Source: Actinomycetota bacterium (GTDB lineage: Bacteria > Actinomycetota > Acidimicrobiia > Spongiisociales > ZC4RG35). From it: a DNA stretch of 7,880 nucleotides. The stretch's first letter is position 1; every line of letters starts with the position of its first letter. The notes beneath the pieces are model-generated. The model saw nothing but the letters and a program-made list of their open reading frames with translations, had not been told where the DNA came from and made no database searches. Where the stretch lies: NCBI GenBank assembly GCA_003242515.1, contig QGUS01000065.1, positions 1 through 7,880 of the forward strand. Direction: 5' to 3'. The position numbers and the translations under genes were made by a program. Below are positions 1 to 4,693 of this stretch, piece by piece.

Positions 1-357
1 GAGGGGGTCGCCCCCCTCCACCCCGGGGGGGGGCGGGATGGGGTGGGGGAGGACGAGGCGGGGGGTGGGGAGGGGGGGGTTGCCCCCCCCCCACCCCCGC
101 CACTCCGGGTCCTCGTGCCAGCCCGGAGGCCCGAACTTGTTGGCGCCCATGATCTCGGCGCCGATCCCCTGGCTGTGCTGCTGGGCGAACGCGTTGTCGA
201 GGCCGTCGGTCCCCTCAGGAGACCAGAAGCGCGTGCGGATCATCCACTCGTGGAGACGCTGGCCGGCGTGGCCGAAGGGGGCCTCCAGGGACTGGGGCTC
301 GCCGGTGGCGAAACCGTCGAGGGAAATGGCGAAGTTGTGGACACGGGTGCGGGACAT
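1..357 (-). CDS. Dihydrofolate reductase-family (RibD C-terminal domain) protein, 3' end cut by the window edge
   Basis: The frame is open from an ATG at 357-355 to the left edge (119 codons, no stop). A perfect AGGAGG lies 5 nt upstream. The N-terminus reads MSRTRVHNFAISLDGFATG; then come RLHEW (residues 35-39), GIGAEIMGANKFGP (64-77) and WRGW (86-89). These match the start of RibD_C/DHFR-like reductases common in actinobacteria: the first strand with SLDG, the IMG.N.FGP NADPH-site region and the W[RG]GWWG.NPP segment. Family members are about 190-210 aa and are presumed NAD(P)H-dependent reductases of unknown substrate, so roughly 40% is missing. From residue ~90 the frame stays open and the family pattern can still be followed (N-P-P at 93-95, T-P at 98-99, E-G-G near 114-116), but nearly every A/T position has become G or C. 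I take that stretch as unreliable sequence. The gene is divergent from the DUF3054 gene across 82 bp. Family assignment is firm; the exact role is unknown. Confidence 0.8.
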   Translation of the reverse strand, partial: MSRTRVHNFAISLDGFATGEPQSLEAPFGHAGQRLHEWMIRTRFWSPEGTDGLDNAFAQQHSQGIGAEIMGANKFGPPGWHEDPEWRGWGGGNPPLPTPRLVLPHPIPPPPGVEGGDPL

Positions 358-362
358 GTGGA

Positions 363-368
363 CCTCCT
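363..368 (-). promoter_or_regulatory. Shine-Dalgarno site of the RibD_C/DHFR-like gene
   Basis: On the minus strand AGGAGG ends 5 nt before the ATG at 357. This is the best ribosome-binding site in the window and fixes the start of the partial gene at the left edge. Confidence 0.8.
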
Positions 369-382
369 GGACCCGGCGACGA

Positions 383-398
383 TACCGGCCGGCTGGTA
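383..398. promoter_or_regulatory. Near-palindrome in the divergent intergenic region; possible operator
   Basis: TACCGGCC followed directly by GGCTGGTA forms a 16-bp dyad with one mismatched pair. It lies midway between the divergent starts at 357 (minus) and 440 (plus). A second short perfect palindrome, CGGATCCG, lies at 411-418. A regulator site shared by both genes is plausible by position. GC-rich DNA often gives such dyads by chance, so this is tentative. Confidence 0.3.
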
Positions 399-426
399 CC
401 GATTCGGTGTCGGATCCGGCACTTCC

Positions 427-432
427 TAGCCT
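427..432 (+). promoter_or_regulatory. Candidate -10 element (TANNNT type) for a leaderless DUF3054 transcript
   Basis: TAGCCT lies 7 nt before the GTG at 440, the spacing typical of actinobacterial leaderless transcripts, where the start codon is the first transcribed codon. No convincing Shine-Dalgarno precedes that GTG, which fits. No good -35 hexamer is visible. This is inference from motif and spacing only. Confidence 0.35.
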
Positions 433-439
433 CGGTGGT

Positions 440-808
440 GTGAAGCGCACACCGTGGCTCTCCTTCCTCCTGGACGCGATCCTGGTGACGGCGTTCGTGA
501 TCGTCGGCCGGGCCAGTCACGACCGGAGCCTGACCCGCCTGCTAGGCGTCGCACTCTGGCCGTTCCTCGTGGGCCTGTTGATCGGTTGGCTGGCGGGCAG
601 GGCCTGGAAGGACCCGAACGCTCCCGTCCGGGCCGGGATCCCCGTCTGGCTGGGGACCGCCGCGGTCGGGATGCTGCTCCGCTGGGTCTCGGGTCAGGGA
701 GTCCAGCCGGTCTTCATGGCCGTCGGCTCGGCCTTCCTGCTCCTGTTCATCGTCGGCTGGCGGGTCATCGCGGCGCTCGTGCGCCGGCGTCAGGCCCCGT
801 CGTCCTGA
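440..808 (+). CDS. DUF3054 family integral membrane protein
   Basis: A 122-aa hydrophobic protein with four predicted membrane segments at about residues 7-24, 33-52, 66-83 and 90-111, and a basic C-terminus (RRR at 115-117). DUF3054 hallmarks are visible: a D in the first helix followed by F...GR.SHD (residues 19-28), the PF pair (41-42) opening helix 2, the GQG turn (85-87) before helix 4 and the closing GWR (106-108). The family has no established function. The open frame extends upstream to 38, but those residues are arginine/proline-rich antisense of the divergent gene, so I place the start at GTG 440, where the family homology begins. Its last 19 bases overlap the 3' end of the convergent small gene at 790-945. 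Length is normal for the family. Confidence 0.8.
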   Translation: MKRTPWLSFLLDAILVTAFVIVGRASHDRSLTRLLGVALWPFLVGLLIGWLAGRAWKDPNAPVRAGIPVWLGTAAVGMLLRWVSGQGVQPVFMAVGSAFLLLFIVGWRVIAALVRRRQAPSS

Positions 809-945
809 CTGCTCTCCTCGAGCTTCGGAGGCACCGTCGCCGGTGGGTCGCTCGCCGGGAACGAGTCCTCGCCCCATTCGTCGACGAGCTGATCCGGGTC
901 TTCCGGTGAGGAGTAGGACTCCTCGTTGTTCTGGCGGGTGGTCAT
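790..945 (-). CDS. Small acidic SFPASDPP-motif protein, 51 aa
   Basis: A 51-aa frame starts at ATG 945-943, with GAGG ending 4 nt upstream, and stops at TGA 792-790. The centre reads VDEWGEDSFPASDPPAT (residues 21-37). This resembles a motif I recognise from many short hypothetical bacterial proteins, roughly [DE]E.SFPASDPP, whose function is unknown to me. The protein is strongly acidic (many D/E, few K/R), proline-rich, without predicted membrane segments or cysteine, and probably disordered outside the motif. It lies 54 bp downstream of the DUF2087 gene on the same strand and may share its transcript. Its tail overlaps the DUF3054 gene convergently by 19 bp. The conserved motif, the RBS and the clean start support a real gene despite its size. 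Confidence 0.7.
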   Translation of the reverse strand: MTTRQNNEESYSSPEDPDQLVDEWGEDSFPASDPPATVPPKLEESSQDDGA

Positions 946-999
946 GCCGCCTCATTACCCACGGGGACCGGATCCCACCGGCGCTCCCCCTCTGGTCCG

Positions 1000-1419
1000 C
1001 TACCCCAGATACGCCGCCCTGCGCGCTTCACGCCTCGCCACCCACTCTTCGTGGGCCTTGCTGACGACCTCGATCGGGTCCACCGATGCGACGTCCTCGG
1101 CGAACCACCAACCCGGCGAGCCCCACCCGGCCGAGTAGAACTTGCCGGCGTCGTCCCGGTCGAGATAGCCGTGGTCGACGAGCTCACGACGCAGGCTCAC
1201 GGCGTCGATCTGCAGTGCACGGCAGACGTCGAGGAACTCCGCCAACCGTTCGGTGACCTCGCGCTCGTTGTACACCTCGCCCTGCTCCATCCACAGCGTG
1301 GCGGCGGCCATGACGATGTGGCGGTCTCTCTGCTTCTTCGGGAACCAGCGTTCGTCACCGGCGCATAGCTCGGCGAGACGCCGGCGCATCTCGTCTGCGG
1401 TGATCGGTTCGTTGCTCAT
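1000..1419 (-). CDS. DUF2087 domain-containing protein
   Basis: A 139-aa soluble protein. Residues ~24-97 match the DUF2087 pattern: a basic KKQRDRHIVM segment (28-37), the YNEREVTERLAEF stretch (50-62) and the LRRELVDHGYLDRDDAGKFY block (75-94). The fold is thought to resemble a winged helix, and the domain often occurs alone or attached to regulators or acetyltransferases. No DNA target or partner is known from this sequence. The C-terminus (residues ~97-139) is tryptophan-rich, then basic (AHEEWVARREARRAAYLG), possibly a helix. The ATG at 1419 is the first in-frame methionine before the homology. A GGTAGG lies about 8 nt upstream, though a leaderless -10-like TAGGTT overlaps it. The 51-aa gene lies downstream, 54 bp away. 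It could be a transcription regulator, but nothing here proves it. Confidence 0.75.
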   Translation of the reverse strand: MSNEPITADEMRRRLAELCAGDERWFPKKQRDRHIVMAAATLWMEQGEVYNEREVTERLAEFLDVCRALQIDAVSLRRELVDHGYLDRDDAGKFYSAGWGSPGWWFAEDVASVDPIEVVSKAHEEWVARREARRAAYLG

Positions 1420-1425
1420 GAGCCG

Positions 1426-1431
1426 AACCTA
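1426..1431 (-). promoter_or_regulatory. Candidate -10 (TANNNT) just upstream of the DUF2087 start
   Basis: On the minus strand TAGGTT lies 6 nt before the ATG at 1419, nearly the same arrangement as TAGCCT before the DUF3054 GTG. It may mark a leaderless promoter. The overlapping GGTAGG could instead serve as a Shine-Dalgarno, so the two readings compete. No -35 is evident. Confidence 0.3.
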
Positions 1432-1568
1432 CCGAGGCTCACGGTGCTAGATGGCGGCATTTCTTCGGCGCTGGGCTGGAGTCGCCATGGGCCTGGCGGG
1501 AGCCGCCGTGGGTGCGCACCACCGACAGGTTTCCCGCCCGATACCGCCATAAGCCACGCGATGTGGAC

Positions 1569-1596
1569 AAAAAAGGAACCCCGTCGGGGACGGGGT
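1569..1596 (-). terminator. Rho-independent terminator after tRNA-Leu
   Basis: In the minus-strand transcript, ACCCCGTC pairs perfectly with GACGGGGT (8 bp, 3-nt loop, stem at 1578-1596), followed by TCC and six U (1574-1569). It begins 8 nt after the encoded CCA of the tRNA and would end the secG-tRNA transcript, possibly the whole upstream operon too. The plus strand has no T-run after the hairpin, so it is one-directional. Confidence 0.9.
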
Positions 1597-1604
1597 GAGG
1601 AGTT

Positions 1605-1694
1605 TGGTGTCGGAGAGAGGACTCGAACCTCCACGGGGCTATCAACCCCACCAGATCCTTAGTCTGGCGCGTCTTCCAATTCCGCCACTCCGAC
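1605..1694 (-). tRNA. tRNA-Leu, anticodon AAG, CCA encoded
   Basis: The cloverleaf is complete on the minus strand. The acceptor stem pairs GTCGGAG (1694-1688) with CTCCGAC (1615-1609), the discriminator is A (1608) and CCA is encoded (1607-1605). The D arm is GCG...CGC with an AATTGGAAGA-type loop. The anticodon stem CCAGA/TCTGG encloses the loop CTAAGGA, so the anticodon at 1660-1658 is AAG. A long variable arm (GGGG/CCCC) makes it class II. The T arm is GGAGG-TTCGAGT-CCTCT, with one G-U pair. Class II structure, A73 and the anticodon all give leucine (codon CUU, and CUC/CUA if A34 becomes inosine). Most bacteria use GAG here, so A34 is unusual. It sits 24 nt after secG and is followed at once by a strong terminator, so it is probably processed from a secG-tRNA transcript. 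Confidence 0.95.
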
Positions 1695-1718
1695 GTGGCT
1701 GCCGGAATCCTACCGGTC

Positions 1719-1958
1719 TTACGAGAGCACGAACGTGAGGACGAACGTGCTGATCGCGAAGAGGACTCCGACGATCACAGTGAGACGGTCCAGGTTCCGC
1801 TCCACCACCGTCGAGCCGCCCAGGTTCGACAGCGACATGCCGCCGCCGAAGACGTCGGACAGGCCTCCCCCGCGACCCGAGTGCAGCAGGACCAGGGCGA
1901 TCACTGCCAGCGACAGGATCACGTGGAAGACGATGGCGATTGCGGTGAGGAATCTCAT
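1719..1958 (-). CDS. secG: Preprotein translocase subunit SecG
   Basis: A 79-aa protein with the SecG layout: a first membrane helix (about residues 4-25), the conserved cytosolic loop LHSGRGGGLSDVFGGG (25-40) continuing through SLSNLGGSTVVERNLDR, and a second helix (about 58-78). SecG is the small, non-essential partner of SecYE in the inner-membrane translocon and stimulates SecA-driven export. Length is typical. The start is ATG 1958, which places the first helix right at the N-terminus. No Shine-Dalgarno stands at normal spacing; a GAGGCGGG lies 12-19 nt upstream within a hairpin arm. Linkage of secG to the tpiA end of the glycolytic cluster is standard in actinobacteria; here gpmA lies between them. 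It is followed by tRNA-Leu and a terminator. Confidence 0.93.
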   Translation of the reverse strand: MRFLTAIAIVFHVILSLAVIALVLLHSGRGGGLSDVFGGGMSLSNLGGSTVVERNLDRLTVIVGVLFAISTFVLTFVLS

Positions 1959-1970
1959 CTGCGTACAACA

Positions 1971-1988
1971 CCCGCCTCAGTGGGCGGG
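1971..1988 (-). promoter_or_regulatory. Hairpin in the secG leader
   Basis: CCCGCC and GGCGGG form a perfect 6-bp GC stem around a 6-nt loop, ending 12 nt before the secG ATG. Its 3' arm contains the only purine-rich GAGGCGGG near the start, so folding could hide a ribosome-binding site. The following bases (TGTTGTAC) are too poor in U for a good terminator. Confidence 0.35.
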
Positions 1989-1989
1989 C

Positions 1990-2031
1990 ACGGAGATCAT
2001 ATCAGGCCCACACGAAAACCCGAATCTCCGT
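1990..2031 (-). repeat. Inverted repeat just after the gpmA stop
   Basis: ACGGAGAT (1990-1997) and ATCTCCGT (2024-2031) are perfect 8-bp inverted arms with a 26-nt spacer, and the outer arm touches the gpmA stop codon. In RNA it could fold as a 3'-end stabilising or weakly attenuating stem-loop between gpmA and secG. No U-tract follows, so it is not a classical terminator. The loop and one arm overlap the candidate secG promoter. Confidence 0.4.
1996..2004 (-). promoter_or_regulatory. Candidate extended -10 promoter for secG-tRNA-Leu
   Basis: On the minus strand TGATATGAT is an extended -10 (TGN plus TATGAT, one mismatch to TATAAT). Initiation would fall near 1989, about 30 nt before the secG ATG. 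It lies in one of the few AT-richer spots of the window. No good -35 exists at 16-18 nt (TTCGGG at best), which extended -10 promoters can tolerate. Confidence 0.4.
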
Positions 2032-2792
2032 CACCCTTCCTTCGCCGACTCCCCCAGCTGCCTGGCCACCGCTTCGGCGGCGCGTGCGGCCGCCTCCGGG
2101 TCACCCAGGTACCGGCTGGAGATCGGCTTCATGTCCTCGTCGAGCTCGTAGACCAGCGGGATGCCCGTCGGGATGTTCAGCTCGACGATCTCCTCGTCGC
2201 TGATCCCGTCGAGGTGCTTCACCAGCGCCCGCAGCGAGTTGCCGTGCGCGACCACCAGCAGGGTCTTCCCCTCCTCGAGCTGCGGCACCATGACGTCGAA
2301 CCAGTACGGCAGCATCCGCCGCACCACGTCGGCGAGACACTCCGTCGCCGGGAGCTCGTCGGCCGGCACGTCGGCGTACCTGGGGTCATGGGACGGGTGG
2401 CGCGGGTCGTCCGGATCGAGGGCGGGCGGCGGCACGTCGTATGAGCGGCGCCAGACGTGCACCTGCTCCATCCCGAACTCGTCGGCGGTCTCCTTCTTGT
2501 TCAGTCCCTGGAGGGCCCCGTAGTGCCGTTCGTTGAGCCGCCACGACCGCTCCACCGGGATCCCCTCCCAGCCGGCGGACTCCACCGCCAGGGCGGCGGT
2601 GTCCATGGCCCGCTTGAGCACCGAGGTGTGGACGACATCGGGTCGGATTCCCTCGGCGACCATGAGGCGGCCGGCCTCGCGGGCCTCCTCCTCACCCTTC
2701 TCGGTGAGGCCCACGTCGGTCCACCCGGTGAACCGGTTCTCCTTGTTCCAGACGGACTCGCCGTGACGCAGCAGGACCAGGGTGTGGCTCAT
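2031..2792 (-). CDS. gpmA: 2,3-bisphosphoglycerate-dependent phosphoglycerate mutase
   Basis: A 253-aa cofactor-dependent mutase that interconverts 3- and 2-phosphoglycerate in the cytosol during glycolysis and gluconeogenesis. The phosphohistidine site LLRHGES (residues 7-13, His10), the substrate loop around NKENRFTGWTDVGLTEKG (16-33), LNERHYGALQG (86-96, Glu88 as acid/base) and the second catalytic histidine in VAHGNSLRALVKHLDG (181-196, His183) are all intact. The insertion typical of dPGM is present (~97-150). Length equals the E. coli enzyme within a few residues. The ATG at 2792 overlaps the tpiA stop as ATGA, and GAGG lies 8 nt upstream, so coupling is likely. The acidic/alanine-rich tail (~230-253) is variable in the family. 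Placement between tpiA and secG is not the usual order; it puts a third glycolytic enzyme in the operon. Confidence 0.96.
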   Translation of the reverse strand: MSHTLVLLRHGESVWNKENRFTGWTDVGLTEKGEEEAREAGRLMVAEGIRPDVVHTSVLKRAMDTAALAVESAGWEGIPVERSWRLNERHYGALQGLNKKETADEFGMEQVHVWRRSYDVPPPALDPDDPRHPSHDPRYADVPADELPATECLADVVRRMLPYWFDVMVPQLEEGKTLLVVAHGNSLRALVKHLDGISDEEIVELNIPTGIPLVYELDEDMKPISSRYLGDPEAAARAAEAVARQLGESAKEG

Positions 2793-3556
2793 CTCCAGTA
2801 CCTCACGATTGCGGCGAACTGGTCCGGGTCGAGGGACGCCCCGCCCACCAGTGCGCCGTCGATGTGCTTCTTGGCCATGAAGTCCTTGATGTTGCCGGGG
2901 TTGACCGACCCGCCGTACAGGATGCGGACCCGGTCGGCGACGTCGGATCCGTGGGCTTCGCGGATCTTGTCCCGGATGATCTCCGCCATCAGGCCCGCGT
3001 CGTCCGGCAGGGCGTTGCGACCGGTCCCGATCGCCCAGACGGGCTCGTAGGCGACGACCACCTCGCCGGGCTGGTCGAGGCGGCTCATGGCGGCCTTCAC
3101 CTGCGAGGTCACCACCTGCTCGGCGTCTCCGGCCTCCCGCTCCTCCAGCGTCTCTCCAACGCAGATGATCGGGGACATGCCGTTGGCGAGCACGGCGCGG
3201 GCCTTCTTGTTCACGATCTCGTCGGTCTCGCCGAACATCCGCCGCCGCTCGGAGTGGCCGACGATCACGTAGCGGCACGCCAGCTTGGCGAGCATCGGGG
3301 CGGACACCTCGCCGGTGAACGCCCCCGACTCCTCCCAGTGGCAGTCCTGGGCCGCCAGGCCGATCAGCATGTGGTCCTGCTCGATGGTGAGCTGCACGGA
3401 CCGGAGCGCGGTGAACGCCGGGGCCACGACTACTTCGGCCCGCTGGTAGTCCTCCGTCTCCAGGCGGTAGGCCAGCTTCTGGACCATCTGGATGGCCTCC
3501 AGATGGCTGGCGTTCATCTTCCAGTTGCCCACCATCAGGGGCTTGCGCTCGCTCAC
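2789..3556 (-). CDS. tpiA: Triosephosphate isomerase
   Basis: A 255-aa TIM-barrel enzyme that interconverts dihydroxyacetone phosphate and glyceraldehyde 3-phosphate. Visible catalytic groups: NWKMN (11-15, Lys13), VIVGHSERR (97-105, His101), AYEPVWAIGTGR (169-180, base Glu171 and mobile loop 6) and the phosphate-binding YGGSVNPGN (214-222), with a further GGASL near 238-242. Length is standard. I chose GTG 3556: it overlaps the pgk stop as GTGA and has GAAAGGTGG at 3570-3562 at normal spacing. An in-frame GTG at 3565 lies inside that Shine-Dalgarno and would add three residues; it is the less likely start. Coupling to pgk upstream and gpmA downstream (both 4-nt overlaps) suggests fixed stoichiometry. 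Nothing is missing from the active site. Confidence 0.97.
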   Translation of the reverse strand: MSERKPLMVGNWKMNASHLEAIQMVQKLAYRLETEDYQRAEVVVAPAFTALRSVQLTIEQDHMLIGLAAQDCHWEESGAFTGEVSAPMLAKLACRYVIVGHSERRRMFGETDEIVNKKARAVLANGMSPIICVGETLEEREAGDAEQVVTSQVKAAMSRLDQPGEVVVAYEPVWAIGTGRNALPDDAGLMAEIIRDKIREAHGSDVADRVRILYGGSVNPGNIKDFMAKKHIDGALVGGASLDPDQFAAIVRYWR

Positions 3557-4692
3557 GACACCCACCTTTCGAGCACGGCGACGCCGGGAAGCTCCCGGCC
3601 CTCCAGCAGCTCCAGGCCGGCACCGCCGCCCGTGGAGACGTGGGTGACGGCGCCGTCCAGCCCGAGGGCGCGGATGGCGGCCGCCGAGTCACCGCCGCCG
3701 ATGGCGGTGAAGCCCTCGGACTCGGCCATGGCCCGGGCGACGGCCTCGGTGCCGGAGCGGAACCGATCCCACTCGAACACGCCCATCGGCCCGTTCCAGA
3801 AGACGGATGCGGCCTCCTTCACGACCGAGGCGAACGATGCCGCCGTCTCGGGGCCGATGTCGAGACCCATCCAGCCGTCTTCGATCCCGTCGACGCCCAC
3901 GACCTTCGAGTCGGCGTCGGCGGCGAAGCGGTCGGCGACGACGAAGTCGGTCGGGAGCACGATCTTGCCGTCGTACTCCCCCATCAGCCGGCCGACCGTC
4001 TCGACCATGTCCTCCTCGATCAGCGAGGAGCCGACGGCCTTGCCCTGGGCCTTGAGGAAGGTGAAGCACATCCCGCCGCCGACCAGCATCCGGTCCACCC
4101 GGGGCAGCAGGTTCTCGATCACGGCCAGCTTGTCGGAGACCTTGGCACCGCCCAGCACGACGACATAGGGACGGTCCGGGTCCTCGAGCAGCCTTCCCAG
4201 GGCCTTCAGCTCGGCGTCGAGCAGCGGGCCGGCCACGGACTTCAGGATCTCGGCGACGCCGACGGTGGAGGCGTGGGCGCGGTGCACGGAGCCGAAGGCG
4301 TCCTGGACGAAGAGGTCCTGGCCCTCGGCCAGCTTCGCGGCGGTGTCCGGGTCGTTCTTGGTCTCGCCGTCGAGGAAGCGGGTGTTCTCCAGGACGGTGA
4401 TACCGCCCTCCACGGGGGCATCGAAGGAGACCGGCACACTCGCCAGCTCGGCCATCCGCCCGGCGACGGGCCTCAGGGTGAAGGCCGGGTCCACGCCCTT
4501 GGGCCGGCCGAGATGGGAGCAGACGGTGACCGTCGCTCCCCTCCTCACGAGCTCCTCGAGCGTCGGGAGGGCCATGCGGATCCGGAAGTCGTCGGCGACC
4601 CTGCCGTCCTCGAGCGGGACGTTGAGGTCGGAGCGGACCAGGACCCGGAGGCCCGAGACGTCTACGTCGTCGATGGTCAGGTATCTGCGCAT
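3553..4692 (-). CDS. pgk: Phosphoglycerate kinase
   Basis: A 379-aa two-domain kinase that makes ATP and 3-phosphoglycerate from 1,3-bisphosphoglycerate and ADP. N-domain substrate motifs: VRSDLNVPL (19-27, Asp22 and Asn24), SHLGRPKG (59-66), LENTRF (101-106) and DAFGSVHRAHAST (131-143). C-domain nucleotide motifs: VLGGAKVSDK (179-188, Lys184), GGGMCFTFLKAQG (205-217), WNGPMGVFE (299-307) and IGGGDSAAA (331-339). It is slightly shorter than the usual 385-400 aa but has no gap in a core motif. The start is ATG 4692, one base after the yvcK stop, with GGAG at 4700-4697; a TTG at 4713 would add seven residues that the family lacks. It normally follows gap, which is absent here, so pgk is expressed directly behind yvcK. 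Confidence 0.97.
   Translation of the reverse strand: MRRYLTIDDVDVSGLRVLVRSDLNVPLEDGRVADDFRIRMALPTLEELVRRGATVTVCSHLGRPKGVDPAFTLRPVAGRMAELASVPVSFDAPVEGGITVLENTRFLDGETKNDPDTAAKLAEGQDLFVQDAFGSVHRAHASTVGVAEILKSVAGPLLDAELKALGRLLEDPDRPYVVVLGGAKVSDKLAVIENLLPRVDRMLVGGGMCFTFLKAQGKAVGSSLIEEDMVETVGRLMGEYDGKIVLPTDFVVADRFAADADSKVVGVDGIEDGWMGLDIGPETAASFASVVKEAASVFWNGPMGVFEWDRFRSGTEAVARAMAESEGFTAIGGGDSAAAIRALGLDGAVTHVSTGGGAGLELLEGRELPGVAVLERWVS
3562..3570 (-). promoter_or_regulatory. Shine-Dalgarno deciding the tpiA start
   Basis: GAAAGGTGG on the minus strand lies inside the last codons of pgk and ends 5 nt before GTG 3556. It overlaps the alternative GTG at 3565, which therefore can hardly be the start. 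Confidence 0.65.
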
Positions 4693-4693
4693 G

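Noticed and set aside
1..110. G-quadruplex, telomere-like or recombination element made of G/C runs
   Set aside because: The runs remain in frame with a recognisable reductase pattern and sit at the window edge, so read-end error in a coding region is the simpler explanation.
38..439. N-terminal extension of the DUF3054 frame
   Set aside because: It is the antisense of the DHFR-like gene, rich in Arg and Pro, without family homology. The membrane protein begins at GTG 440.
1451..1550. Inverted repeats ATGGCGG (1451-1457) and CCGCCAT (1544-1550) and smaller GC dyads in the gene-free stretch before DUF2087
   Set aside because: They are short, widely spaced and expected in GC-rich DNA. No gene, RNA fold or promoter there could be supported.
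2031..3692. A 553-residue open frame that looks like an upstream protein fused to phosphoglycerate mutase
   Set aside because: Only the part from ATG 2792 is mutase. The rest is Arg/Gly/Pro-rich out-of-frame reading of tpiA, and tpiA has its own intact frame and start.
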